Of a DNA stretch of 64,000 bases, positions 36,030 through 44,930 are shown piece after piece. Each line of letters opens with the position of its first letter. Positions within the stretch are counted from its first letter, which is position 1. Source of the DNA: Paenibacillus sp. FSL H7-0326 (lineage in GTDB: Bacteria; Bacillota; Bacilli; Paenibacillales; Paenibacillaceae); the NCBI RefSeq assembly GCF_001955535.1, contig NZ_MPVN01000006.1:176708-240707 (forward strand). Reading direction: 5' to 3'. Position numbers and translations under genes: made by a program. The notes below the pieces were generated by a model. It saw only the letters and a program-made list of their open reading frames with translations. It was not told the origin of the DNA and made no database searches.

Positions 36030-38702
36030 ATGATGTCAGAACCGACAGCAAATCCGAACCAGACGGAAATGTCGACAACTTACGATCCGCGGGCAGCGGA
36101 ACAGAAATGGTATCCATATTGGATGAATAATGAATTTTTCAAGGCAGGTCAGCGCAAGGATGCGAAGCCTTTTACGATCGTGATCCCTCCGCCTAACGTT
36201 ACGGGTATTCTTCATATAGGGCATGCACTGGACTTTACGCTGCAGGATATCATTATCCGGGCCAAAAGAATGCAGGGCTACGATGCGCTCTGGCTTCCCG
36301 GCTCTGACCATGCAGGAATTGCGACACAAACAAAGGTCGAACAGAAGCTTAGAGAAGGCGGCGTGTCCCGCTATGATCTGGGCCGTGAGAAATTCCTTGA
36401 GAAGGTATGGGACTGGAAGGAAGAATATGCGAACACGATTCGTTCCCAATGGGCGAAGATGGGGCTTTCGCTGGATTACTCCCGTGAGCGGTTTACGCTG
36501 GATGAAGGTCTGTCCAAGGCCGTTCGTGAAGTTTTTGTTAAGCTGTACGAGAAAGGGCTCATTTACCGCGGTAAACGCATTATTAACTGGGATCCTGCAG
36601 CACGCACGGCCTTGTCAGACATTGAGGTTGAATACAAAGAGATACAGGGACATTTGTACCATTTGAAATATGAGCTGAAAGACGGAAGCGGCTCGATCAC
36701 GGTGGCCACAACACGTCCGGAAACGATGCTTGGAGATACCGCTGTTGCTGTACATCCTGAAGATGAGCGTTATAAGGACATGATTGGCAAGACCCTCGTG
36801 CTTCCGATTATTGGTCGTGAAATACCGGTGATCGCGGATGAGTACGTGGACAAAACGTTTGGCAGTGGTGCTGTGAAAATTACTCCAGCCCATGATCCGA
36901 ACGATTTTGAGGTGGGCCTGCGTCATGATCTGCCGCAAATTACGGTTATGGATGAGTCCGGTAAAATGAATGAAGAAGCCGGCAAATATAAAGGACTGGA
37001 CCGCAGTGACTGCCGCAAGCAGATCGTTCTTGATCTCAAAGAATCCGGTGTCCTGATTAATATTGAAGACCATACACATCAAGTGGGCCATAGTGAACGT
37101 TCCGGTGCGGTTGTAGAGCCTTACTTGTCCACGCAGTGGTTTGTAGCTATGCAGCCGCTCGCAGAACGTGCCATTGAAGCACAGAAGAGCGGTAAAGGAG
37201 TTAATTTTGTTCCTGACCGCTTCGAAAGAACCTATTTGCAATGGATTGAGAATGTTCGCGATTGGTGTATTTCACGTCAGCTGTGGTGGGGTCACCGCAT
37301 ACCTGCGTGGTACTGTGATGCTTGTGGTGAAATTCATGTCAGCCGTGAGGATATGACGGCTTGTCCGAAGTGCGGATCGCAAGAGCTTCGTCAGGACGAA
37401 GACGTCTTGGATACTTGGTTCAGTTCAGCACTATGGCCGTTCTCCACACTTGGCTGGCCGGAAGAGACAGAGGACCTGAAGCGTTACTATCCAACCTCTG
37501 TACTTGTAACGGGATATGATATCATTTATTTCTGGGTAGCACGTATGATCTTTACGGCACTTGAGTTTACGGATGAAATTCCGTTCAAGGATGTTCTGAT
37601 GCATGGACTCGTGCGTGATTCGGAAGGACGTAAGATGTCCAAGTCGCTGGGCAACGGAGTAGATCCGCTTGAGGTTATTGAAAAATACGGAACAGACGCG
37701 ATGCGCTACATGCTCTCCACAGGGATTACTCCAGGTCAGGATCTGCGCTTCCGTTGGGAACGTGTTGAGCAGGCCCGCAACTTTGCGAACAAGATTTGGA
37801 ATGCCTCCCGCTTTGCGCTGATGAACCTGGAAGGCTTCAAGGCGGAAGACATAGATATTTCAGGTGAACTGACTACAGCGGACCGCTGGATTCTGCATCG
37901 TCTGAACGAAACAGCGAAGGACGTAACTCGTCTGATGGATGCCTACGAATTCGGAGAAACGGGCCGTACATTGTATAATTTCATATGGGACGATCTCTGT
38001 GACTGGTATATTGAGTTCTCCAAGCTCTCATTATACGGGGAGGATGCGGATGCAAAACGCAAAACACAATCCGTTCTTGCCTATGTCCTTGACCAAACCA
38101 TGCGCCTGATCCATCCGTTTATGCCGTTTATCTCCGAGGAGATCTGGCAGCACCTTCCGCATGAGGGTGAGACCATTACTTTGGCAGCTTGGCCAGAATT
38201 CAATGAGGCCTTTGTTAATGACAAGGCTGTCGCTGAGATGAATACGCTTATGGATCTGATTCGCGCAGTACGTAATATCCGTGCTGAAGTGAATGTACCG
38301 ATGAGCAAAAAAGTTGAACTGCACATAAATGCAAGTGGTCAGGACAGCCTGAATATTATTGAAAATAACTTGATTTATGTTCGTCGTTTCTGTAATACTT
38401 CAGAACTATCTACTGGAACAGAACTTTCTACACCAGAAAAGGCGATGACTGCTGTGATCTCTGGTGCCGAGCTGTATTTCCCTCTTGCAGGTTTGATTGA
38501 CATTGATCAGGAGATCGCGCGTCTCACGAAAGAGAAGGAAACACTGGATAAGGAAGTATTGCGGATCGAGAAGAAACTGGGCAACGAGGGCTTTGTATCC
38601 AAAGCGCCTGAGAAAGTAATCGAAGAAGAGCGTGCAAAGCTTGCGGATTATTCTGATAAGCGGACAAAAGTCATTGCACGAATTGACGAACTTCAAAATT
38701 AA
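36030..38702 (+). CDS. valS: Valyl-tRNA synthetase
   Basis: The protein of about 890 residues is a class I synthetase. The HIGH motif is in PPNVTGILHIGHAL, the KMSKS motif in GRKMSKSLGNG, the editing (CP1) domain spans about 190-340 with TTRPETMLGDTAVAV, a zinc ribbon is seen as CDACGE..CPKCGS, and the C-terminal coiled-coil arm (about 825-890) is rich in Lys and Glu. It charges tRNA-Val and edits Thr. GGAGG lies 5 bases before the ATG at 36030; a second ATG follows immediately. It is controlled by the upstream T-box. Confidence 0.97.
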   Translation: MMSEPTANPNQTEMSTTYDPRAAEQKWYPYWMNNEFFKAGQRKDAKPFTIVIPPPNVTGILHIGHALDFTLQDIIIRAKRMQGYDALWLPGSDHAGIATQTKVEQKLREGGVSRYDLGREKFLEKVWDWKEEYANTIRSQWAKMGLSLDYSRERFTLDEGLSKAVREVFVKLYEKGLIYRGKRIINWDPAARTALSDIEVEYKEIQGHLYHLKYELKDGSGSITVATTRPETMLGDTAVAVHPEDERYKDMIGKTLVLPIIGREIPVIADEYVDKTFGSGAVKITPAHDPNDFEVGLRHDLPQITVMDESGKMNEEAGKYKGLDRSDCRKQIVLDLKESGVLINIEDHTHQVGHSERSGAVVEPYLSTQWFVAMQPLAERAIEAQKSGKGVNFVPDRFERTYLQWIENVRDWCISRQLWWGHRIPAWYCDACGEIHVSREDMTACPKCGSQELRQDEDVLDTWFSSALWPFSTLGWPEETEDLKRYYPTSVLVTGYDIIYFWVARMIFTALEFTDEIPFKDVLMHGLVRDSEGRKMSKSLGNGVDPLEVIEKYGTDAMRYMLSTGITPGQDLRFRWERVEQARNFANKIWNASRFALMNLEGFKAEDIDISGELTTADRWILHRLNETAKDVTRLMDAYEFGETGRTLYNFIWDDLCDWYIEFSKLSLYGEDADAKRKTQSVLAYVLDQTMRLIHPFMPFISEEIWQHLPHEGETITLAAWPEFNEAFVNDKAVAEMNTLMDLIRAVRNIRAEVNVPMSKKVELHINASGQDSLNIIENNLIYVRRFCNTSELSTGTELSTPEKAMTAVISGAELYFPLAGLIDIDQEIARLTKEKETLDKEVLRIEKKLGNEGFVSKAPEKVIEEERAKLADYSDKRTKVIARIDELQN

Positions 38703-38779
38703 TATAAGACGGCAGGTGTTCCTTACTACTGTGAGGGATGCCTGTCTCTTACTTACTTTATACTTAGAAGGTGAAGCAT

Positions 38780-40156
38780 ATGGATCGAACCACTGGTAAT
38801 AGCACGGCTGCTCCGCTGAATACGTATCATGACGCGGTAGCTTGGATCAACAATCTAATTCCGTTTGGAATCAGACCGGGACTCTCCCGCATTGAATTGC
38901 TCTTGTCTAAGCTGGGTAATCCGCATCAGCATCTGAAGTTTATCCATGTCGCAGGAACGAACGGAAAAGGTTCTACCTGTGCCTTTTTGACGTCAGCCTT
39001 AAGACAGTCCGGTTATGATGTAGGTACATTCACTTCACCGTACATTACCAAGTTTACGAATCGGTTTCAGTACAACGGGGAGGACATCCCTGAAGAAACT
39101 TTACTGATGCTTGCAAGACGCCTTCATCCGTTAGTAGAGGAAGTCGCGGAGACAGAGCTAGGGTCTCCCACCATGTTTGAGGTTGCGACGGCGCTTGCAA
39201 TTCTGTATTATGCTGAGGTGTGCTATCCTGATGTAGTGGTATGGGAGACAGGACTCGGGGGAAGGCTTGATGTAACAAATGTCGTAACTCCCATTATTTC
39301 CGTGATCACCAATATTGGGATGGACCATACCGATATTCTTGGAGATACGATCAGCCAAATCGCAACTGAAAAGGCAGGAATTATTAAACCCGGCGTTCCT
39401 GTCGTCAGTCTAGTAGAGCAGCCGGAAGCGATTCAAGTCATTCGTGAGGTCGCAGAGAAACAGAAATCCACCTTATATCTTGCTGGTGACCAGTTTACCT
39501 ATGAACAGGTTCGGGTTAATAAGGATGGACAGAAATTGCATTTTAATGGACCGTTTCGTGAACTTGATGTGGAGCTTACATTGCAGGGCAAGCATCAATG
39601 TGCCAATGCCGCTGGGGCTTTAATGACACTTGAAGTGCTGCGCCAATACATGGCGTTCTATATGGAAGAGGAAGATTTGCAAAAAGGTTTCCGACTTGCC
39701 TCTTGGGCAGGCCGTTTCGAGAAGGTGTCCGACGAACCGCTTCTCATTCTGGACGGAGCGCATAACCCTGAGGGGGCTGAGATGCTGGCACAGAGCATCA
39801 AGGATCTGTATCCAGAGCGGAAACTAATTTTAATGATGGGCATGCTGGAGAATAAGCATCACAAATTGTATTTTGAGCATATACTGCCACTAGTGGATAC
39901 GCTTATCCTGACTGAGCCAGATTTCCGACGTAAAATGGACGCGGCCCAGTTAAAAAATATGGTAGAAGAGCTTCGTCCATCCTATGCCAAACCAAACCTT
40001 GACATCATCGTAGAACCTTCATGGAAACAAGCATTGAGCTTACTTAAGTTACGGACGGAAGCGGAAGATCTGGGGGTTGTGTCCGGCACATTATATTTGA
40101 TTGCCGATGTAAGGGCCGCCCTTCTGCATCAAACCGATTCTGAAAAAGGTTGGTGA
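38780..40156 (+). CDS. folC: Folylpolyglutamate synthase/dihydrofolate synthase
   Basis: The protein of about 458 residues adds glutamates to folates, a Mur ligase-like reaction with ATP. The P-loop is seen in HVAGTNGKGSTCAFL, followed by VGTFTSPYITKFTNRFQYNG, the VWETGLGGRLDVTNV segment, the ITNIGMDHTDILG region and the C-terminal LDGAHNPEG. GAAGGTGAAGC precedes the ATG at 38780; a GTG at 38771 overlaps the ribosome site. It follows valS as in B. subtilis and is followed by murC after 4 bases. Confidence 0.95.
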   Translation: MDRTTGNSTAAPLNTYHDAVAWINNLIPFGIRPGLSRIELLLSKLGNPHQHLKFIHVAGTNGKGSTCAFLTSALRQSGYDVGTFTSPYITKFTNRFQYNGEDIPEETLLMLARRLHPLVEEVAETELGSPTMFEVATALAILYYAEVCYPDVVVWETGLGGRLDVTNVVTPIISVITNIGMDHTDILGDTISQIATEKAGIIKPGVPVVSLVEQPEAIQVIREVAEKQKSTLYLAGDQFTYEQVRVNKDGQKLHFNGPFRELDVELTLQGKHQCANAAGALMTLEVLRQYMAFYMEEEDLQKGFRLASWAGRFEKVSDEPLLILDGAHNPEGAEMLAQSIKDLYPERKLILMMGMLENKHHKLYFEHILPLVDTLILTEPDFRRKMDAAQLKNMVEELRPSYAKPNLDIIVEPSWKQALSLLKLRTEAEDLGVVSGTLYLIADVRAALLHQTDSEKGW

Positions 40157-40160
40157 AAAT

Positions 40161-41531
40161 TTGTTAAACACTTCGGAACATGTACATTTTATCGGTATCG
40201 GCGGCTATGGGATGAGCGCCATTGCAAGAGTTATGCTGGAAATGGGATATACCGTCACGGGATCGGATGTCGTATCCCAGGAGCTCACGGAGAAGCTTGC
40301 CGCTAAGGGAGCAAAAATATATATCGGGCATACGCCGGAACAAGTCCATGGTGCGGACTTGGTTGTCTATTCAACAGCGGCTTCCAAGGACAATGTGGAA
40401 CGCGTTGAAGCCGAGCAGCTGAACATCCCTATTCTTCATCGTGCTCAAATGCTTGCAAGGCTGCTGAATGAACGTAAGGGAGTAGCGGTTGCCGGAGCGC
40501 ACGGTAAGACAACCACTTCTTCGATGATTGCACTCGTCATGGAGGAGTGCGGTGTAGATCCCACCTATATTATCGGCGGAGAAATTATGAACCTGGGTAC
40601 AAATGCCAAGGCGGGCAAGGGTGAGCATGTTGTAGCAGAGGCGGATGAGAGCGACGGCTCCTTCCTGCAGTATCATCCTTGGCTGGGTATTGTAACGAAT
40701 CTTGAAGCCGATCATATGGAGAACTACAACAATGATTTTAATGAGCTGAAGAATGCTTATATCAAATTCTTGAATCAGGTTAAGCCGGAAGGCTGTGCGA
40801 TTGTCTGTGCGGATGATGAGAACATTCAGAGCATCATGCCGCAGCTCAAATCCAACATTATCACTTATGCAATCGATGCAGAAGCTGATTATACGGCAAC
40901 AGATATTGAGCTCGGAGATCGCCATATTTCATTTACGATGAATCATCGAGGTGCGCCTCTTGGAACCGTTGAGTTGTCCGTACCCGGCAGACATAATGTG
41001 AGCAATGCCATGGCGACTGTGATTTCTTGTCTCGAGGCAGGCATTCCGTTTGAGTCAATTGTGAAGGCAATTGTGAAGTTCAGCGGAGCGAAGCGGAGAT
41101 TTCAAGTGCTCGGAGAAGCTCGAGATATACTCATTATTGATGATTACGCGCATCACCCAACGGAGATTGAGGCGACGATCAGTGCTGCCAAAGCGACAGG
41201 CAAGCGGATCATAGCGGTCTTTCAGCCGCAGCGCTACACACGTACCTTCTTCCTGCTGGATGCGTTCAGCCGTGCATTTGGAGAAGCAGATGAGGTCATT
41301 ATTACTGATATCTTCTCACCTGCAGGAGAGAAACAGATTGAGGGTGTACATTCCTCCAAGCTGGTAGATCTGATCAAGCTCAACAGTAATCCAAATGCCA
41401 TATATATTCCTTCCAAAGAGGATGTTGTGAAGCAGCTCGAGCATCGTTTGCAGCCCGGGGATCTCGTCCTAACAATGGGAGCCGGCGATATTTGGAAAGC
41501 AGGTTATGTGCTTGCGAAGGGAATCAAGTAG
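40161..41531 (+). CDS. murC: UDP-N-acetylmuramate--L-alanine ligase
   Basis: The 456-residue protein adds the first L-Ala to UDP-MurNAc in peptidoglycan precursor synthesis. The N-terminal UDP-binding start is VHFIGIGGYGMSAIARVML, the ATP loop is GAHGKTTTSSMIA, then EADESDGSFL, and the C-terminal Rossmann domain starts DDYAHHPTEIEATI. The start codon is TTG at 40161, 4 bases after folC, with AAAGG and GGTGA upstream. In B. subtilis murC lies elsewhere. A strong terminator follows. Confidence 0.95.
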   Translation: MLNTSEHVHFIGIGGYGMSAIARVMLEMGYTVTGSDVVSQELTEKLAAKGAKIYIGHTPEQVHGADLVVYSTAASKDNVERVEAEQLNIPILHRAQMLARLLNERKGVAVAGAHGKTTTSSMIALVMEECGVDPTYIIGGEIMNLGTNAKAGKGEHVVAEADESDGSFLQYHPWLGIVTNLEADHMENYNNDFNELKNAYIKFLNQVKPEGCAIVCADDENIQSIMPQLKSNIITYAIDAEADYTATDIELGDRHISFTMNHRGAPLGTVELSVPGRHNVSNAMATVISCLEAGIPFESIVKAIVKFSGAKRRFQVLGEARDILIIDDYAHHPTEIEATISAAKATGKRIIAVFQPQRYTRTFFLLDAFSRAFGEADEVIITDIFSPAGEKQIEGVHSSKLVDLIKLNSNPNAIYIPSKEDVVKQLEHRLQPGDLVLTMGAGDIWKAGYVLAKGIK

Positions 41532-41555
41532 GATCTTTACCGTTTGAGTCATACC

Positions 41556-41592
41556 GCACCGTTTCTTTATTAAAGAAACGGTGCTTTTTTTT
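41556..41592 (+). terminator. Intrinsic terminator after murC
   Basis: Arms GCACCGTTTCTTTA and TAAAGAAACGGTGC make a perfect 14-bp stem followed by eight T. Confidence 0.9.
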
Positions 41593-41653
41593 GCATAACT
41601 CCTCTATTAGGCACATATAGCTGTTAGAAAGGACAAGAGGAGGGTGGTTAGCC

Positions 41654-42721
41654 GTGAACAAAGCTAGAATGACATTTCGTTTCAATGAGGACAAGCCTGC
41701 TGCCAAGCTCGAATCAGACATAGTGATGCCTGGCGATGAATGGAAGCACAGCAAGGAGAGAACAACTGCGAAGCATGATATAACAGACCCTGTCCCTGCT
41801 GAAATGCCGCAAACCACCATCCCGCTGCAAACCATGACAAGCCTTCCTCTTGACGAACGGGAAGAAGGACGTTCTGATCGAGACAGCTTCAGTGGAAATA
41901 ATGTTTACGCGGATCAGAGAATATACGAAGATTGGGAAGAGCCTTTTGGATCTTATTCTTCTGTGCCTATTGTTGCAGGTCATGAGCACTACAAAGAGCC
42001 CCAGGAGAAAGACAAGCAGCACCCAGATTCATACGAGGAACTTGAGGATCAGGATCCATTCTATTTGGGTCAGGCAAGTGAAAATTACACCATGTACCGG
42101 GGACCTCGAAATGTGTGGAAAATGACGGGATCCATTATCGCTGCAGTCGTTACAGGTGTCATGTTTGGGTTTGTTGCCATGTCCATGGTGAATTCAGAGA
42201 ACACCTCAAATACCGTTTCGCCTGTATCGGTGCCTGCATCATCAGGTGTCACTCAAGAAACAGTTACAGAGGGAGGGGCAAATGTTCCTGAAGGTGCATC
42301 ATCTGCAGCAACCATTCCAGCTGTGACCTATTATATGCTGCAATATGGTGTGTTCAGCAGTCCAGAAGGTGCTGAGCAAGCCAAAGCTGAGTTGACATCA
42401 GCGGGTATAGCTGCTGGGAGCGATCCTTTGGATGAGCTCCGTGTGTATGCGGGAGTTTCCGCTGATCGTGAGAATGCCAAGCTGATCAGTAACCAGCTAA
42501 GAACGGAAGGGGTAGAGCTGTACGTACGTGAGATTCACCTTCCTGAGATAACAGGCCTTCAGTTTTCAGGTGATCAGAGCACGGTGACGGATTTTTTTAA
42601 TTCCAGCCGGGCGATTACAGAAATATTGACCTCTGTATCAATCAGGCAGCTGGGTCAGCAGGAGCAGAAGGCACTGTCAGAAGCGGATATGAACGCTGTC
42701 ACGGACGCGCATCAGCGCTGA
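41654..42721 (+). CDS. spoIIB: SpoIIB-like SPOR-domain protein, interrupted by an in-frame TGA
   Basis: The 355-residue frame has a charged cytoplasmic N-terminal region (about 1-155), one membrane segment (about 157-180, SIIAAVVTGVMFGFVAMSM), a Ser/Thr/Val linker, and a SPOR domain (about 215-295, YYMLQYGVFSSPEGAEQAKA to VRE). SPOR domains bind denuded glycan at septa. The place before maf-radC-mreB is that of B. subtilis spoIIB, which helps dissolve septal wall during engulfment. GTG is the start, with GGAGGG upstream. The TGA at 42719 is followed in the same frame by 69 sense codons that look coding, so the gene is probably truncated by TGG to TGA, misread, or read through. Confidence 0.85.
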   Translation: MNKARMTFRFNEDKPAAKLESDIVMPGDEWKHSKERTTAKHDITDPVPAEMPQTTIPLQTMTSLPLDEREEGRSDRDSFSGNNVYADQRIYEDWEEPFGSYSSVPIVAGHEHYKEPQEKDKQHPDSYEELEDQDPFYLGQASENYTMYRGPRNVWKMTGSIIAAVVTGVMFGFVAMSMVNSENTSNTVSPVSVPASSGVTQETVTEGGANVPEGASSAATIPAVTYYMLQYGVFSSPEGAEQAKAELTSAGIAAGSDPLDELRVYAGVSADRENAKLISNQLRTEGVELYVREIHLPEITGLQFSGDQSTVTDFFNSSRAITEILTSVSIRQLGQQEQKALSEADMNAVTDAHQR

Positions 42722-42931
42722 ACAGGCACGGTAGCTAAGATCAGAAGCGGTTTACCGGCGGAGAGTGAGTCTGTCGAGCTGCAAATGGAAGCCGCTATGA
42801 ATACGGCAGTCACTGCAGTTGCAGAATATAATAAAAATCCCTCCAAAGAACATATTTGGAAAGTACAATCACAGGTCATGAATTATATACTGCTCGAAAA
42901 ACAACTGCTTGAAATCATCAAACAAGCATAG
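42722..42931 (+). pseudogene. In-frame C-terminal continuation of the SpoIIB-like gene after TGA
   Basis: Directly after the TGA the same frame stays open for 69 codons and ends at TAG (42929-42931). It reads TGTVAKIRSGLPAESESVEL, then QMEAAMNTAVTAVAEYNKNP, and ends YILLEKQLLEIIKQA, a helical, normally composed protein segment. It has no ATG with a ribosome site at its start. The transcription terminator of the unit begins only 12 bases after the TAG, as expected if the gene originally ended here. A Trp (TGG) at the stop position would restore a protein of about 425 residues. Confidence 0.75.
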
Positions 42932-42942
42932 TATGCGCGCTG

Positions 42943-42990
42943 ATCCGGCACGGGACTGGAAATAGTTCCCCATGCCGGATTTCTGTTTGT
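42943..42990 (+). terminator. Terminator-like hairpin after the SpoIIB-like gene
   Basis: ATCCGGCA pairs with TGCCGGAT, and GGGACT with AGTTCCC inside. TTTCTGTTTGT follows. Confidence 0.6.
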
Positions 42991-43051
42991 ACTTATGTCT
43001 AGGTTCCCGTATAATAATGAAGGTGTCAAAATATGGCGAGGGAAGAGTAGA

Positions 43052-43294
43052 ATGAAAAAAAACTTCGGAATATTCATCTTGTTTCTGCTCCTCGGTTGGT
43101 TAATTGGAGCATCCATATCCAAAGGATTAGAGCAGTTTGAGGCTCTTTCTTTTTTAACGAATGCAACGACGATCAGCTGGTCGCCAAAGGCAAATTTCGA
43201 CATCATTAGCTATCGTCTTAACATTCAATTAAAGATCAGCCTGCTCAGTCTGTTAGGGGTTGTATTTGCGATTTGGCTTTACCGAAAACTATAG
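43052..43294 (+). CDS. DUF4321 domain-containing small membrane protein
   Basis: The product has 80 residues with two membrane segments: FGIFILFLLLGWLIGASI at the N-terminus and a C-terminal LLSLLGVVFAIWLYRKL. Between them lies ISWSPKANFDIISYRLNIQL, which fits the DUF4321 pattern of a conserved WSP and a Leu-rich strand. The function is unknown. The open frame extends upstream to 42995, but GAGGGAAGAG before the ATG at 43052 and the membrane segment that follows support the shorter form. It lies between spoIIB and maf. Confidence 0.8.
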   Translation: MKKNFGIFILFLLLGWLIGASISKGLEQFEALSFLTNATTISWSPKANFDIISYRLNIQLKISLLSLLGVVFAIWLYRKL

Positions 43295-43412
43295 CTTTTT
43301 AATATCACAGAACTGATGCAGAACAGAAGCTTGAGCAGGAGTAAAAAACAGACCAAAAAAGATATGTAACACATGCGAATAGCATTATCATTCTCACGAA
43401 GGAGTTCATCTC

Positions 43413-44018
43413 TTGAAAAAGCAGCGGATTATACTTGCCTCCACGTCTCCAAGACGCAGGGAACTCATAGCGACGCTTTGCCTTCCGTTTGAAGTTCGCC
43501 CTAGCCACACCCCGGAAGATACACCAGAAGACTACACACCTCAGCAAATTGTAGAAGAACTTGCCTACCGCAAAGCAAAAACTGTCTATGATTCTTATGA
43601 TTCCGAACTGGCAGGAACCATCGTAGTAGGCAGTGATACAATTGTCGTACTCGACGGAGAAGTGCTTGGCAAACCAAAGGATGAGCAGGATGCTTACCGG
43701 ATGCTTAGTTCCCTTCAAGGTCGCACTCATGAAGTATATACGGGTGTTACTAGTATTTCGGGTGAGGATGGACGTGTAATTACGCAGCATCGCCGTACGA
43801 AGGTCAAGATGAAGCAGCTTAGTCCAGATGCCATTCATGCTTATATACGGACAGGCGAGCCTTCTGACAAGGCAGGCGCATACGCCATTCAGGGTTTGGG
43901 CGCTACATTTGTTGATTCCATTGAAGGATGCTATTTTAACGTCGTGGGTTTGCCGCTTTCCTTGCTTAGTGAACAACTGTCAGAGCTGGGCTTGAACGTG
44001 CTGTCCATTGACGAATAG
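43413..44018 (+). CDS. maf: Maf nucleotide pyrophosphatase / septum-inhibition homologue
   Basis: The 201-residue protein shows the Maf signature STSPRRRELIATL at the N-terminus, VGSDTIVVLDGEVLGKP in the middle and DKAGAYAIQGLGATFVDSIEG near the end. Maf proteins hydrolyse dTTP, UTP and some modified nucleotides; overexpression in B. subtilis blocks septation. The start is TTG at 43413, with GAAGGAG 7 bases upstream. Maf followed by radC and mreB is the B. subtilis order. Confidence 0.94.
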   Translation: MKKQRIILASTSPRRRELIATLCLPFEVRPSHTPEDTPEDYTPQQIVEELAYRKAKTVYDSYDSELAGTIVVGSDTIVVLDGEVLGKPKDEQDAYRMLSSLQGRTHEVYTGVTSISGEDGRVITQHRRTKVKMKQLSPDAIHAYIRTGEPSDKAGAYAIQGLGATFVDSIEGCYFNVVGLPLSLLSEQLSELGLNVLSIDE

Positions 44019-44072
44019 GAAGTCATAGTAACAAGAGAACGGGTTCGTTTTTTATGTGAAAAGAGGGAGAAA

Positions 44073-44762
44073 ATGAGTTCGCCACAGTATATGCTGCGCG
44101 ACATCCCCCAAGAACAGCGCCCGAGAGAACGCATGCTAGAAGTAGGGGCGGGTGCACTAAGTCATACGGAGCTTCTGGCGATTCTGCTTAGAACAGGAAC
44201 GAAGCAGGAATCGGCCATTCATATCGCTCAGCGTATTCTGAACGAAGCAGGGAGTCTTCGGAATCTGGTGGATATGAGTGTTGATGAGCTGTGTCAGCTC
44301 AAAGGCATTGGACCCGCCAAAGCCATTCAGCTGAAGGCAGGGATCGAGCTGGGACAACGGGTTATGCAGACCAGATTCGCGGAGAGACCCGTCATTCGCA
44401 GTCCGAGAGATGCGGCTGATTTGCTTATGGAACAGCTTAGGTATCTGCAGAAGGAGCATTTTGTCTGCCTTTTCCTGAATACCAAGAACCACGTGATTTC
44501 CCAAGAGACGTTATCTATGGGCAGCCTCAACGCTTCCATCGTTCATCCGAGGGAAGTGTTCCGGGCTGCCATGAAATGCAGCAGCGCCTCCATCGTGTGT
44601 GCGCACAATCATCCGAGCGGTGATCCTGCCCCGAGTCCGGAGGATATACAGCTGACACGTCGTCTTGTCAAAGCTGGTGAAATTGTAGGAATTGACGTGC
44701 TCGATCACATCGTGATCGGGGACGGGAAATATGCAAGTTTGAAGGAGCAAGGGTTCATATAA
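44073..44762 (+). CDS. radC: RadC family JAB1/MPN-domain protein
   Basis: The 229-residue protein has an N-terminal helix-hairpin-helix region (LLRTGTKQE to KGIGPAKAIQLKAG) and a C-terminal JAMM metalloprotease-like domain with the zinc motif HNHPSGDPAPSPED near residue 175. Despite the name, a DNA-repair role is not established; it belongs to the deubiquitinase-like RadC/YsxA family. It starts 55 bases after maf with GAGGGAG before the ATG, and precedes mreB. Confidence 0.93.
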   Translation: MSSPQYMLRDIPQEQRPRERMLEVGAGALSHTELLAILLRTGTKQESAIHIAQRILNEAGSLRNLVDMSVDELCQLKGIGPAKAIQLKAGIELGQRVMQTRFAERPVIRSPRDAADLLMEQLRYLQKEHFVCLFLNTKNHVISQETLSMGSLNASIVHPREVFRAAMKCSSASIVCAHNHPSGDPAPSPEDIQLTRRLVKAGEIVGIDVLDHIVIGDGKYASLKEQGFI

Positions 44763-44930
44763 TATAATGTGGTACGTTAACGGTTTTTTTATTAAGCGTA
44801 AATTACAAGGAGCGTTTTTCCTTCATCGCTTCGATCGCTTTATTTTGAATCGGATTATAATGACGCAGCTGCTAAGTAAGGTATGGGACGGCAGCATAAA
44901 TAATGCAAGTAAAGAAAGGGAGAAAATAGC

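Noticed and set aside
42719..42721. TGA as selenocysteine codon in the SpoIIB-like gene
   Set aside because: No SECIS-like hairpin immediately downstream, no redox motif around the site, and no selenocysteine machinery in the window; a lost Trp codon is simpler.
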